Source: Arbacia lixula (Eukaryota > Echinodermata > Echinoidea > Arbacioida > Arbaciidae). Taken from it: a stretch of DNA of 64,000 bases. Both the position numbers and the translations under genes were made by a program. The number at the start of each line of letters is the position of its first letter. Positions within the stretch are counted from its first letter, which is position 1. The notes under the pieces are model-generated. The model saw only the letters and a list, made by a program, of their open reading frames with translations, was not told the DNA's origin and ran no database searches. This document shows positions 43,031 to 52,871 of this stretch, piece after piece. The DNA is taken from NCBI GenBank assembly GCA_963669155.1, contig OZ022576.1, positions 9,387,210 through 9,451,209 of the forward strand, in the 5' to 3' direction.

Positions 43031-45893
43031 TTCACTCACTCTTTCTCCATCTGATATTCTTCCTCTCACTCTCGCAGTATGCTGTACTATTGTATGTCAA
43101 AAAGACCCTCCACGTGTAAAGTTTCACATTTCTGATAAATATATAACAACACCTAAACCAACTAAAAAGTTGTGGCAATACTTATTTGGAGATCTAACAG
43201 TATATAATTTATGCTCTACATAACACACATGTACTAGATGATGTGAATGCCGTACAGCAGAGATTGATGCAAGTAGGGTCGTCGTAGATCAATATTTGCA
43301 AATGTCATCTAACATTTTCTTGAATGGAAGGAAACATAGAAGTAGAGAATTTCAAGCCCTTGTAATTGCAAGTATGACCTCCACACCCTTCCCCCTACAA
43401 AAGAAAGAATACAAAAATAGGGTGAAGCATAAACCAATGCTGTAAATCTTCAGAATCTAGCAGCAGTGCTAATGCATGACGTATTGATCTCTAAAAATGA
43501 CTTCCTACTTACATGAAACATTGTTGACTGAAACAGATGCTTAGAGTTTACTGTTTGATGTGGGACTTTAGTCTGTTAATATAAATTGTACACACACTTC
43601 ACATGGCATACTACTGTTAAAATCACCTGTAAATTTGATAGACAATTTTATGTGAACTCAATTAGTTTGCATTTGAAACCTAGCACTAATACTTTAGAGA
43701 AAAGATGTAGTAATGTAGCATTACTAATATGACGTTTTACACATGATGATGCTCTATAAGACAAAAAAAAAATAGCACTGTCATAATCATTACATAGCAT
43801 CCACAGCACTAATGCACTTTTGAAGGTACATATCATATCACCACGAAAATCATTGTTTCCGCCATTGAATCAGCAAAATAGTTAAACAGTTTGAAGGAGG
43901 GAAGGTTAATGGCGAAACTGTCTCCACCTAGTAGCAGTAACAAACATGCACATTAAAGATTAATATCTCAAAATTGCTTACCTTGCTAACAGTGCCATTA
44001 GCCAACAATACTAATTATGAATTAAATTGAACCTAGCTGATTTGATTTTATTTGACTTGAAAGGCAAGAGTACTACCAACATTGCATACACTTTCTGCCT
44101 AACATTTCTGGCTTGTATTAATGAATAGCAAAGCAATATTAATGACTGTTTAAATGTACAACTGTATTATTTTTTACTGAGGAAAAGAGACATAAATCAC
44201 TATTTTTTTCTGCAATATCAAATGTATATAAGTACACTGTACATGAGCTTTGCATGAACAAAAAATGATCATAAGAGTTGATACTGAGCCTCAAACAAAA
44301 TTACTTAAATACTTCATGCTCCCGATAATGCAATTTTTGAGTAATCACCAGAACTGCTTTGCATCAGCAAATGAATGGCAAGTATAGATGGGATCTATTT
44401 TGGATTTACTACTGTGATGCAAATGGCTTTCCATAGCTTCAAATAATCACACATAGAGCAAAGAAGCCTCAGCACGCTGTAGTAAAATTATATCTCGTCT
44501 ACTCTCAATCTCTGAAACAACATGTTGACTAAGACTTCCTAACCGTAAATAATCTATAGTTTGCCCTACGCTGCCCAACGCGGTGTTCCAGAGGCAGAAA
44601 ATACAAATACAATACATAGCAGGTATGTGAAAAAACATTCAGGTGGGATATTCATTTGAATCAAATATGAATGCGATGAAGAGAGATGGAGGTATGGCAA
44701 GGGAGGGCAAATTTTCCACTGGGTATCTGAATTGAGCTGTTACACATCACTGTTGATTAGCAATGGCCCTGTCTCATAAAGAATTGCAAATGGAAGTCCA
44801 ACCCACTATCTGTAATGTACAGAGTTACAACTGATATAAATCGTAAGTCAAGTGGCAATTAATCATAAGTCTTTATTATAAGACAGGGCCCTGGTGCGTC
44901 ATGGATGCATGCTATGAAGCACTCAACTCATAAACACGGAAAGCTTCTTTGATATCTTGCCCAACCTAGCAACATCCTAGGGTACACAGGGAAACGACAA
45001 TGTCAACGCACAGACAAATCAACAAGTTCCTTTTCATCCAGGCATCCTGAGGAGAAAGTGTTCATGAATTTGAATGATCAAGAGCAAAAATTGTTTTTCA
45101 CAATGAATTCATCTTGTCACATAATGCCTGGGATGTACATTAATGCCATGCGTGCTAATGATACACATGTAATCTAGATTGTTCTAGACAGTTCTATTAC
45201 ACTCTATGGAGACCATCCTATCTTATACTTGTCTACATTGCACACAATTTGCGTAGAAAAACTTCCCTCTTCAAGATAAGGATCTATTATTTCTTATACA
45301 TTGACATAGCATGCAAATAAACACACATAATACAGTCATATAAACATCACAAATGTATCACCATTAGCCACAGGGTAGTCCAAGAAAAAAAGAAACACAT
45401 TTTGGATAATACTTGCATATGATTGATGCTTCTTCAAATATAATCTTTAGTAGAAAATTTGATGAATTCCTCATCAAACTTAATGTTCAAAGGCCATTTA
45501 CTTTTATATACTGAGGAATCTATGTACACATATTTCTTATAGTATGAAATGACAGAGGCAATAAAATGATAATCATAACTTAATAGCTGGCATGATCACA
45601 TGATTTTACATCAACTTTGATGAACATGTCTGTCTCAATTGCCCTCCATTATATAATACTTTTATTATTCAAGTGTTTATTTCCTTTCACCTCTCTTTTT
45701 ATAAGTATCTAACAATCTGGGGCCATATTCATGAGCCTTGCTAGCTTAGCTGGTTGCTCAAAATATGCAAGTAGCTGAATGTTGTTTCGCAGCTAGTTGG
45801 TGAGACTTAATGGGGCTGCATGACTATGGCCCTGAGCAACAAGGCTTTTATACCAGGAGCTTAAGATAAACATGAAGAATCTGCACACTAATA
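43031..45893 (-). other. APC 3' UTR and downstream flank
   Basis: No coding exon is apparent on either strand. On the minus strand AATAAA signals lie at 45681-45676 and 45666-45661, about 210-230 bases after the APC stop, with more further on. The true transcript end is unknown. A hairpin MITE (44764-44892) and a GGGCCATATTCATGAGCC-type repeat at about 45720-45860 lie here. Confidence 0.45.
44764..44892. mobile_element. Short hairpin MITE-like repeat
   Basis: Ends pair as GGCCCTGTCTCATAAAGA and the complement of TTATAAGACAGGGCC, with further pairing inward (AATTGCAA with GGCAATTAATC-like sequence). About 130 bp, no ORF. Confidence 0.45.
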
Positions 45894-48800
45894 TCACACG
45901 GTCGTCACTCGAGTAGAGCCAGTGGGACTGACTACTTCTGAGCTACTGCGGCTGCTATCATCCTTCTGGAACCCCATTCCTGTCAACCCCGGACAAATGG
46001 CGTCTGCCTCGCCCTTCCGGTTTGGGTTTGGGCTATAGTTGTAGGGCGACACCAGGACGGGGACCACATTGGAGGTTGGAGAGGTGTCACCGCGATGGAC
46101 GCCAAAGGGCTTCTGGGGCAGCTTCAGCCTCTGTGGGCGGTGTGGTGATTGCTCCCCCGTGGTGTCGGACAAACTCCTGCTACGCTGCTGACTCGGGGGC
46201 TTCTTACAGGAAAAAGGCTCACTCTCGCCAAAGGTGTCCCCCGTCTCGTTGCTGCTATCATCCAGGCGGATGAAGGAGTTGAGGCGGTTCTCCGAGTAGA
46301 AGTACTGCTCTTCACAGTCGTCAGGGTCTTCGGGGGACATGCAGTCCCCCGCTAGTCCGTTTGGGGTCAGGCTACCAGTGTCAGAGTTTGGGGAGTGGTC
46401 TCCCCGCAGTCCGTTTGGGTCGCACCGCAGAATATCATCTCTCGGATTAGCCATGATGTCTGGGGTCAGAGGACTGGCAGCATCGGTGTCTACCTCCGAG
46501 CAGCTCTCGATGAACTCCTCAGGCATCTCCTCCTTCATGATGTCGCTGCCACTGTCCCACTCCACAAACTCATCCGGCATCACCTCCTTGTCAATGTCGT
46601 TGTCACTGTTCCAGGTTTCCAGCTCCTCCAGATGGCGGTCAAAATTGAGATCGGGACTGTTGATGCCAAGCTCTGGTTCAAGCTCCGCTAGTGGAGGACT
46701 TGGTAGAGTTTGCTCACCAGATGACTCTGATTCAGTCCTCTTCTTTGTTTGACTTTTCAAGTTTTTTGGCGACTTCTTGTCCTTTTTTGAGAAAAAGCCC
46801 TTGGTCTTTTCTTTTCCTTCGCTGTCACTATCAGATTTCTTGCTCCCAAGTTTTAATTTAAGAAATGAAAAACGCTTTTTTTCTGCTTTCTTCTCTGGCT
46901 TTTTATTTTCAGGTGCCTCATCTATTTCATGTTTGTGTTTAGATGACATCTTTGGTGTTGACTTGCTGCTTTTCGAGGAATCAAGGCTCGATTTGCTGGA
47001 CGACTTAGAATTGGAGTTCTTGTTGAGTGATGGGAATATGTTTCTCCTTGTAGTAATGGCTGGTGACTTTTTTGAACTTGGCAGCTCAGGTTGGGCAGAT
47101 TTCTGTCTGGACAGACTCCCCACCTGGGGGTTGGTAGAAATGCTACTCAAACTGTAGGAGCTACTGTGCCTTGATGAAATGATACTTGATGCTGTCCCAT
47201 CCTTGATGGACACCGTTTCATCTTCAGGTCTCTTCATCCAGATACCACTCCCATGTGCAGTCTCAAGTGTCGGAGATACAATTTTCCCTCCACAGTTTTT
47301 TACAGGAATATTCAGCTCCTTACACAGATCCTTTGCCTTAGAGTTTAAACCGTTTTGCTCGTTGCTGGAATCATCTTTGCCATCATCAGATTCTCTATCA
47401 TCATCTTTCGGACTCTGTGCAGCTTCTGAAGTAGTATGTCCCTTCTTTTTTGTGAAAGTCCCAAATTTTGATGGTGTTTGTGGAGTAGCAGGAGCAGGAT
47501 CCTTTGGTGAAGACTTCCTTGAGGCTGGAGACTTAGTGGATTCACTTGCAGAAGTTGGTCTCGCTCCAGGCTTACTGCCTACGTTTCTGCTAGGTGTGCT
47601 GGAGGATTTTGAATTAGCTGATGCTGATCTTGGTGAGGGAGAACCTATCTTTCCAGCTGCTTTATTTGCAGTGGCACTTGTTCTTGTGACTGGAGTCTTT
47701 GTTGGTGTGCTTGAACGTGAACCACTCACATTGGCATTGGTGCGCACCCCAGATGGTGATGCTGATCGTGAGCCAATGTTGGACTTCTGCAATCCTGTAT
47801 TGACTTTGGAAGCTGGAGAACTTGATCGCTGGCTGGTGGTAGTCACTTTTGTTTGTGGGGTAGTTCTCTGTTTAGTGACTGAGCTCTGAGATGTGGTGGA
47901 CCTTCTCGATGGTGATTCAGAGCGCTGAGACGTTGTGGACGCTCTTGAAGGGGACTCAGACCTCCTTGCTGCGGAAGTAGTTTTCTGACCCGGGGAAGAA
48001 GATCTAGCAGCAGGGATCCTCAAACCAGTAGTTGTCCGTCTTGGGGCAATCTTTGAAACACCAGGCTTATTAGACGTCCGCGCTCCACTGGAAGACATTT
48101 GACTATCTAGTGAGCCTTGTGTGGAGGTGCTCATCTTCCTCCAACCACCCTTTGCGACTGAAACACTTGATTCACTGTCATTGACTGATGGTGCTTCTTC
48201 AGACTGAACAGGAGAAAGTACTTCCTCGCTCTCACTTGTGGGATTCATTTCAGGAGTCTGTTCAGGGAGTGATGCACTATCTTTCGTAAATGTTGACTGT
48301 TTAAGCAGCACTGGTCGATCAGGGTCATCTACTTCTTCATTGTTATTCAGATTGACATTTGCCATCTGGGCAGTGACGTTGTCGGTCGGGCTTGAAGCCA
48401 CAGTTCCACTGGGACTTTTGTTTGGAGGGGATTTACGGGCAACACCTCCAGCAGCAGATTTTGCTAAGGGACTACTTGTGGCAGATCTGGTCGCGGGACT
48501 GTTTGATCTTGAAGGCACTGGCATCTTGGACTTTGGGCTTGCTGACCTGCTTGTATTGGGAGTTGTTCGTCCAGAGGGAGAACGGCCAGTGGGAGGTTTT
48601 GGAGAGGATGAGCCTGTTGACAGCTTTGTCTGAGTGCTTGGAGGTTTGATTTGTCTTGGTTTAGGGATGCTGCTGACAGCTTCTTTTGTAGGACTGTCTC
48701 TGGAGATTGAACTATTCAGAGAAGACCTACGAGAAGAAGCATTGCTTTTGTTATCTCCATCTTTTTGTGAATCGACTGAGGACTTCCTCCCAGCCCTCGG

Positions 48801-51800
48801 AGGAGTGATGCTGCGTGCAGAGTTTGAAATATTTCTCACTGGCGTAACCGTCTTATTTGTAATGGAAGTCTTTGGGGATGATGTCTTTGACGTGGTCCCG
48901 GGTCTTGGTGAGGTGGTTCTTGGGGGAGTAGTCGTCCTAGACGTTGTCAGAGGAGAGGTGGTACGTGGGGGTGTTGTGGTCCTAGGGGGCGTTCCTCTAC
49001 CTCTAGTCGGTGTGGTACTCCTGGGTGGAGTAGTGGAAGCACTGCGAGTGATACCTCCCCTGGCACCTCTAATAGCACCCCTTCCTCTCGTTGCTGTTGG
49101 GCTCCCCTTTGCTAGACCACCCCTGGTGGCTGCAGGACTTTTTGGAGGCAGGACACTCTTTGGTGGTGTTATCGACCGAATCTTCCCAGTAATTGGACTG
49201 CGGTATACCTTCTTGCCACCTTTGATTCCCTTCGGTTCGTCCTCCTCCTCATTAACAGATTTCTCCTCTATGCTGTCTGATGGTTTAGAAATCCTTGGGC
49301 CTCGTCTGGCGACTGGCTTTGACTCACTTTCTGCTGCTTCTATCTCCTCTGCAGATTGCCCCATGGAAATAACCTTACCATTGATTTTTTTCACTGGTTT
49401 CTTGCTCTTTGACTGTGGCATGCCTGAAGTAATGCACTCATCTAACAAGGCCTGCTCACTGGCGGCATCCGCATCTGATTCAGCATCTAAGGAGCTAAGG
49501 GAGCTGTTTCTGGAGAAGCATACTGGAGTGTCTTCCGTTGCGAAGACTCTTCTGGAATCTTTGTTGATACCACAACCCCCTTCAGACCTCTGCTGCTGAG
49601 CCTCTTCTTCATCGGGCCACTGTTCAGTCAGATCAGGACGCTCTTCATCCTCGTTGTCACTCAGCGCACTCAAACTGGAGTTATGGGAGAAACAGGTTGG
49701 GGTGTCTTCCACTGCAAAGCTCAAAGGGGCTTCCTCAGAACTCAATCTCCTCATAGCCATCGATCCTTCACCCAGATGATTCATCCGAGGGCCACCTATT
49801 CTGGATGAGCGGGTTTTCTCTGCCAGCCGTTCCTTAGCACTCTTCTCTCCCATGTCAGGCCTTTGCTCATGTGAAGGGCTGTCCTCTTCATCACAGCTCA
49901 GAGAGCTCAGAGAGTCAGCCCGAGATATGATGCCTGGTGTCCCTTCCACAGCAAACACCCTTGGGGAGTCCAGTGGGGACATCATGTTCTTCTGGCCATC
50001 TGCATTGTGGTAATCATCCATACCATAGTACTTATTATCAGACTCATGCATCTGTTCAACTGGATGTGAGAAAGTTGCCTTCTGCTTGGTTGCTACAGTT
50101 TGCTGTTTATTCACATCCCTTTGTTTCCGCTTTGAAGCTTCTTTCATTTGAGCTTTTGCCTCAGAAAGATCTGCATCATCATCACAGCTTAAGGAGCTAA
50201 GTGACCCATTGCACGAGAAATTGAGTGGTGTGCCCTCCACAGCAAACACACAAGGGGTATCAGATGGAGTGCTGCCCATGCTCACACCCATGTTGTGAGC
50301 ACTTCTAGTTTGAGGTATGTTTTGTGTGGTAATGTTCCCATTTACATCTTCGGCATCAATGGGTGAAGTAAGGTCACTTAATGAGGTTGCATTGGATATT
50401 CCTGGTGTCCCTTCCATGCAGTAGGTTGTCACGGTATCAGGAGGAGGTGATGGGTTGTTACCCCACTCCTGGCCCCTCTCCTGGCTTGAGGTTGATCGAG
50501 TGTCTGAGCTCATCTCTGGGATCGGCGAGGGACTTTTGTGCCGCACGTCGGCGGTCGGCATCTTCTTTCGAGGAGCAGCCCCTTTTGGAGACCTGAACTT
50601 GCCAATGTGTCTTGGGGACCTGTGCTTCGCCAGGAGGGACGATCTGGGTTTATTGGACTTTGACTTTGGTATTGCTGAATTAATGCACTCTTGTAGCATG
50701 GAGTCCTCTGCCTCCTTCGTTACAGAGTTTGTTTCTGATCTGGCATCATCCATTGAGCTTAAAAGGTCACAGGAGTTTTGGGTCTGATCATCTGACTCGA
50801 TGCCTTCAGGTTTCTGCAGCATACTTCTCTCAGGGTTAGAAATCCTCAATTTGCCATCAGATGAGCTTTCAATCTCAATGTCCTCAATGCTCAGATCACT
50901 CAGTGAGGTTGCAGCTGAAAAGTTGACTGGTGTGTCCTCTGTGCAGAATGGCTTTGGAGCATCCTGTGTTACACTCACGTTGGCTTTTTCAAAGCTAACA
51001 TGCTTATTTGATGAAGGCTTAGTGGCACTGGGTATTCTCCTGGAACCATTTTCTTTCTTGATCTTTGATTTTGCCTTTGGTATTCCCTTCCTTCTAACAG
51101 GCATTGCAGCATTGATACATTCATCAAGGAGGTTTTGTTCTAGTTCTGACAACTCATTCCCCTCTTGCTCTACATTCTTCTCTTCAGATTTTTCTTTGGC
51201 CTCATCAGGCTCCTCCTCGCCCTGCAAGGCTTCTTCGGATGGGAGGAGTCGTTTCAACACGGTGGCTTTGTTATCTTCATCAATTGTCAGGGCACTCAGA
51301 CTGGTTGCACAGGAATTATCAATAGGAGTGCCCTCTGTTGCATACATGGTTGGCTTTTCCTCCATTTCTGGCAATTTGGGCACAGCTGGTGGGTTGACCT
51401 TGGGCCCACTCTGTGATGTTCTCCTTGGGCTGGGGGGCATTGTGTCACTCGGGCTGTCAGGAAGCTCACTCGGACTGACAAAGCCACTCGCTGCTCGGCT
51501 GTTGGTGTAGATGGAGCTGATGTCATCACAGATATCTGGCACATCCTCGCTGCTCAGGGAGCACACTGAGCTACACCTGCTGAAGACCAGGGGTGTCTCC
51601 TGGACTTCCTCATGGTGATGATGATGATGAACATCGGATGGGAGTTGCAGCAGCACCTGTTTCTCATCACGTTTGACTTGCACAGGCTCGTTTGGAGGAG
51701 TTGTGGACACAAGCTCATTGCTGGGTGACTGGTCAACTACCTCCTTGGATTTCTCTTCCAAATCCTCATTGAGGTCTAGGGAGCTCAATGAGGAGCACCT

Positions 51801-52871
51801 TGAGATGGGTGCTGGGGTGCCTTCCACACAGTATGTCTTGGTGTTATCGTCATGACTGCAGGCTGGGACCTCCACCTCCTCCTCTTCGTGGTGACTGGAT
51901 GCAATGGAATGCCTGGACCCACCGTGCTCTGATCCAAACTGTGAAACCACGCTAGAGGGAATCTCCTGATTGGATGAGGTATTGTAGCTCCTTTCGCGTG
52001 CCTCTGGCTCATCACGGCTCATGTACACAGTCCCACCTGTGTTGGTCTCAAGGGAGGTCTGGACAAACCCAAACCTCTCAGGGTCCTCCCCATGTGACAT
52101 ATCATTGGCATATCTCTGAGAGAAATCCGTAGGCCTTTCATCATCATGGGAGAATGGTTCAGAGTCATTCATACTCGAGTACACACTAGCTCCCTGCAAT
52201 ACTGACTGGTCTGTATACTGCTGTGGAAATGTCCTTTGATGAGGGGGCGCCACAAACGTGGACCCTACTGCCAGGCCCTCCCGAGGTCTGTGAGGAGAAT
52301 GGCACTTCTGGCATGGTTGTGCTCCTTCCTCGCAGGGCTCCCCATCGCTTCCTGCTGGGGGCTTCCCCTCCTTCCCCATATGGTTCTCAGGAGCATGCTT
52401 TGGACTGCGCATGTTTGGAGGTAGCTCTTCTTCAGAGTACTTCAAGCTGTAGTTTGTGGTAGAGTCCATGTTGGAGCCAAAGGCTTCATCAGCTGAGTGC
52501 ACCAATGCCGTGGTGGTCTGAAGGTTGTTGCTGTGAACGTTCAGCGAGCTATCAGCAGACTGAGAATGGTCCATCTGCGTTCTGTTCTGTGCCATGCGTT
52601 CATGAATACCGGCTGGGAAGATGTCGCTGGAGATGCTGTTGATACTCTCCGTCGAGGACCGACGTGCCACCAGCCCGTGCCCCTCAAACCCAAAGGAGTA
52701 GGAGTTTGAGCGACTGGAGAGATTGGAGCCCTCTGGTGGCATGTGAGTGAAAGAGCTTGAGCGAGGACACATGGGCTTGGGCTGATGGGTGCTTCTTGTC
52801 TTCAACCGTGGACTCCCACTGCTTGAACTGGAATCACTTGGAATACCAGCTTGGGCAACTTCTTGCATGAT
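45894..52871 (-). CDS. APC: APC last exon: 15-aa, 20-aa and SAMP repeats, basic region, PDZ ligand
   Basis: A single 6978-bp exon, as in vertebrate APC. Residue numbers count from Met at 52868. 15-residue repeats lie at about 138-152 (NYSLKYSEEEL) and 246-260 (PTDFSQRYANDM). Nine 20-residue repeats of the type FxVExTPxxFSxxSSLSxL lie at about 346, 422, 508, 640, 814, 873, 970, 1050 and 1108. A catenin-inhibitory-domain-like block (FVSPSELPDSPSDTMPPSP) follows repeat 2. SAMP-type sites are ECINAAMP (583), ECINSAIP (727) and ECITSGMP (1144). A basic Ser/Thr/Pro/Arg-rich region has GIKGGKKVYRSPITGKIRS and many TTPPR units; an SSIP motif for EB1-type binding is near 48670. RPVLLKQSTFTK and ENRLNSFIRLD match human blocks. 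Ends VTTV. Confidence 0.96.
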   Translation of the reverse strand: MMQEVAQAGIPSDSSSSSGSPRLKTRSTHQPKPMCPRSSSFTHMPPEGSNLSSRSNSYSFGFEGHGLVARRSSTESINSISSDIFPAGIHERMAQNRTQMDHSQSADSSLNVHSNNLQTTTALVHSADEAFGSNMDSTTNYSLKYSEEELPPNMRSPKHAPENHMGKEGKPPAGSDGEPCEEGAQPCQKCHSPHRPREGLAVGSTFVAPPHQRTFPQQYTDQSVLQGASVYSSMNDSEPFSHDDERPTDFSQRYANDMSHGEDPERFGFVQTSLETNTGGTVYMSRDEPEARERSYNTSSNQEIPSSVVSQFGSEHGGSRHSIASSHHEEEEVEVPACSHDDNTKTYCVEGTPAPISRCSSLSSLDLNEDLEEKSKEVVDQSPSNELVSTTPPNEPVQVKRDEKQVLLQLPSDVHHHHHHEEVQETPLVFSRCSSVCSLSSEDVPDICDDISSIYTNSRAASGFVSPSELPDSPSDTMPPSPRRTSQSGPKVNPPAVPKLPEMEEKPTMYATEGTPIDNSCATSLSALTIDEDNKATVLKRLLPSEEALQGEEEPDEAKEKSEEKNVEQEGNELSELEQNLLDECINAAMPVRRKGIPKAKSKIKKENGSRRIPSATKPSSNKHVSFEKANVSVTQDAPKPFCTEDTPVNFSAATSLSDLSIEDIEIESSSDGKLRISNPERSMLQKPEGIESDDQTQNSCDLLSSMDDARSETNSVTKEAEDSMLQECINSAIPKSKSNKPRSSLLAKHRSPRHIGKFRSPKGAAPRKKMPTADVRHKSPSPIPEMSSDTRSTSSQERGQEWGNNPSPPPDTVTTYCMEGTPGISNATSLSDLTSPIDAEDVNGNITTQNIPQTRSAHNMGVSMGSTPSDTPCVFAVEGTPLNFSCNGSLSSLSCDDDADLSEAKAQMKEASKRKQRDVNKQQTVATKQKATFSHPVEQMHESDNKYYGMDDYHNADGQKNMMSPLDSPRVFAVEGTPGIISRADSLSSLSCDEEDSPSHEQRPDMGEKSAKERLAEKTRSSRIGGPRMNHLGEGSMAMRRLSSEEAPLSFAVEDTPTCFSHNSSLSALSDNEDEERPDLTEQWPDEEEAQQQRSEGGCGINKDSRRVFATEDTPVCFSRNSSLSSLDAESDADAASEQALLDECITSGMPQSKSKKPVKKINGKVISMGQSAEEIEAAESESKPVARRGPRISKPSDSIEEKSVNEEEDEPKGIKGGKKVYRSPITGKIRSITPPKSVLPPKSPAATRGGLAKGSPTATRGRGAIRGARGGITRSASTTPPRSTTPTRGRGTPPRTTTPPRTTSPLTTSRTTTPPRTTSPRPGTTSKTSSPKTSITNKTVTPVRNISNSARSITPPRAGRKSSVDSQKDGDNKSNASSRRSSLNSSISRDSPTKEAVSSIPKPRQIKPPSTQTKLSTGSSSPKPPTGRSPSGRTTPNTSRSASPKSKMPVPSRSNSPATRSATSSPLAKSAAGGVARKSPPNKSPSGTVASSPTDNVTAQMANVNLNNNEEVDDPDRPVLLKQSTFTKDSASLPEQTPEMNPTSESEEVLSPVQSEEAPSVNDSESSVSVAKGGWRKMSTSTQGSLDSQMSSSGARTSNKPGVSKIAPRRTTTGLRIPAARSSSPGQKTTSAARRSESPSRASTTSQRSESPSRRSTTSQSSVTKQRTTPQTKVTTTSQRSSSPASKVNTGLQKSNIGSRSASPSGVRTNANVSGSRSSTPTKTPVTRTSATANKAAGKIGSPSPRSASANSKSSSTPSRNVGSKPGARPTSASESTKSPASRKSSPKDPAPATPQTPSKFGTFTKKKGHTTSEAAQSPKDDDRESDDGKDDSSNEQNGLNSKAKDLCKELNIPVKNCGGKIVSPTLETAHGSGIWMKRPEDETVSIKDGTASSIISSRHSSSYSLSSISTNPQVGSLSRQKSAQPELPSSKKSPAITTRRNIFPSLNKNSNSKSSSKSSLDSSKSSKSTPKMSSKHKHEIDEAPENKKPEKKAEKKRFSFLKLKLGSKKSDSDSEGKEKTKGFFSKKDKKSPKNLKSQTKKRTESESSGEQTLPSPPLAELEPELGINSPDLNFDRHLEELETWNSDNDIDKEVMPDEFVEWDSGSDIMKEEMPEEFIESCSEVDTDAASPLTPDIMANPRDDILRCDPNGLRGDHSPNSDTGSLTPNGLAGDCMSPEDPDDCEEQYFYSENRLNSFIRLDDSSNETGDTFGESEPFSCKKPPSQQRSRSLSDTTGEQSPHRPQRLKLPQKPFGVHRGDTSPTSNVVPVLVSPYNYSPNPNRKGEADAICPGLTGMGFQKDDSSRSSSEVVSPTGSTRVTTV

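Noticed and set aside
48634..49599. 321-residue plus-strand ORF, and other plus-strand ORFs of 80-240 residues across 46-52 kb
   Set aside because: They lie antisense to the APC last exon; its Ser/Pro/Thr/Arg-rich codon bias suppresses stops on the other strand. No matching start context or known domain.
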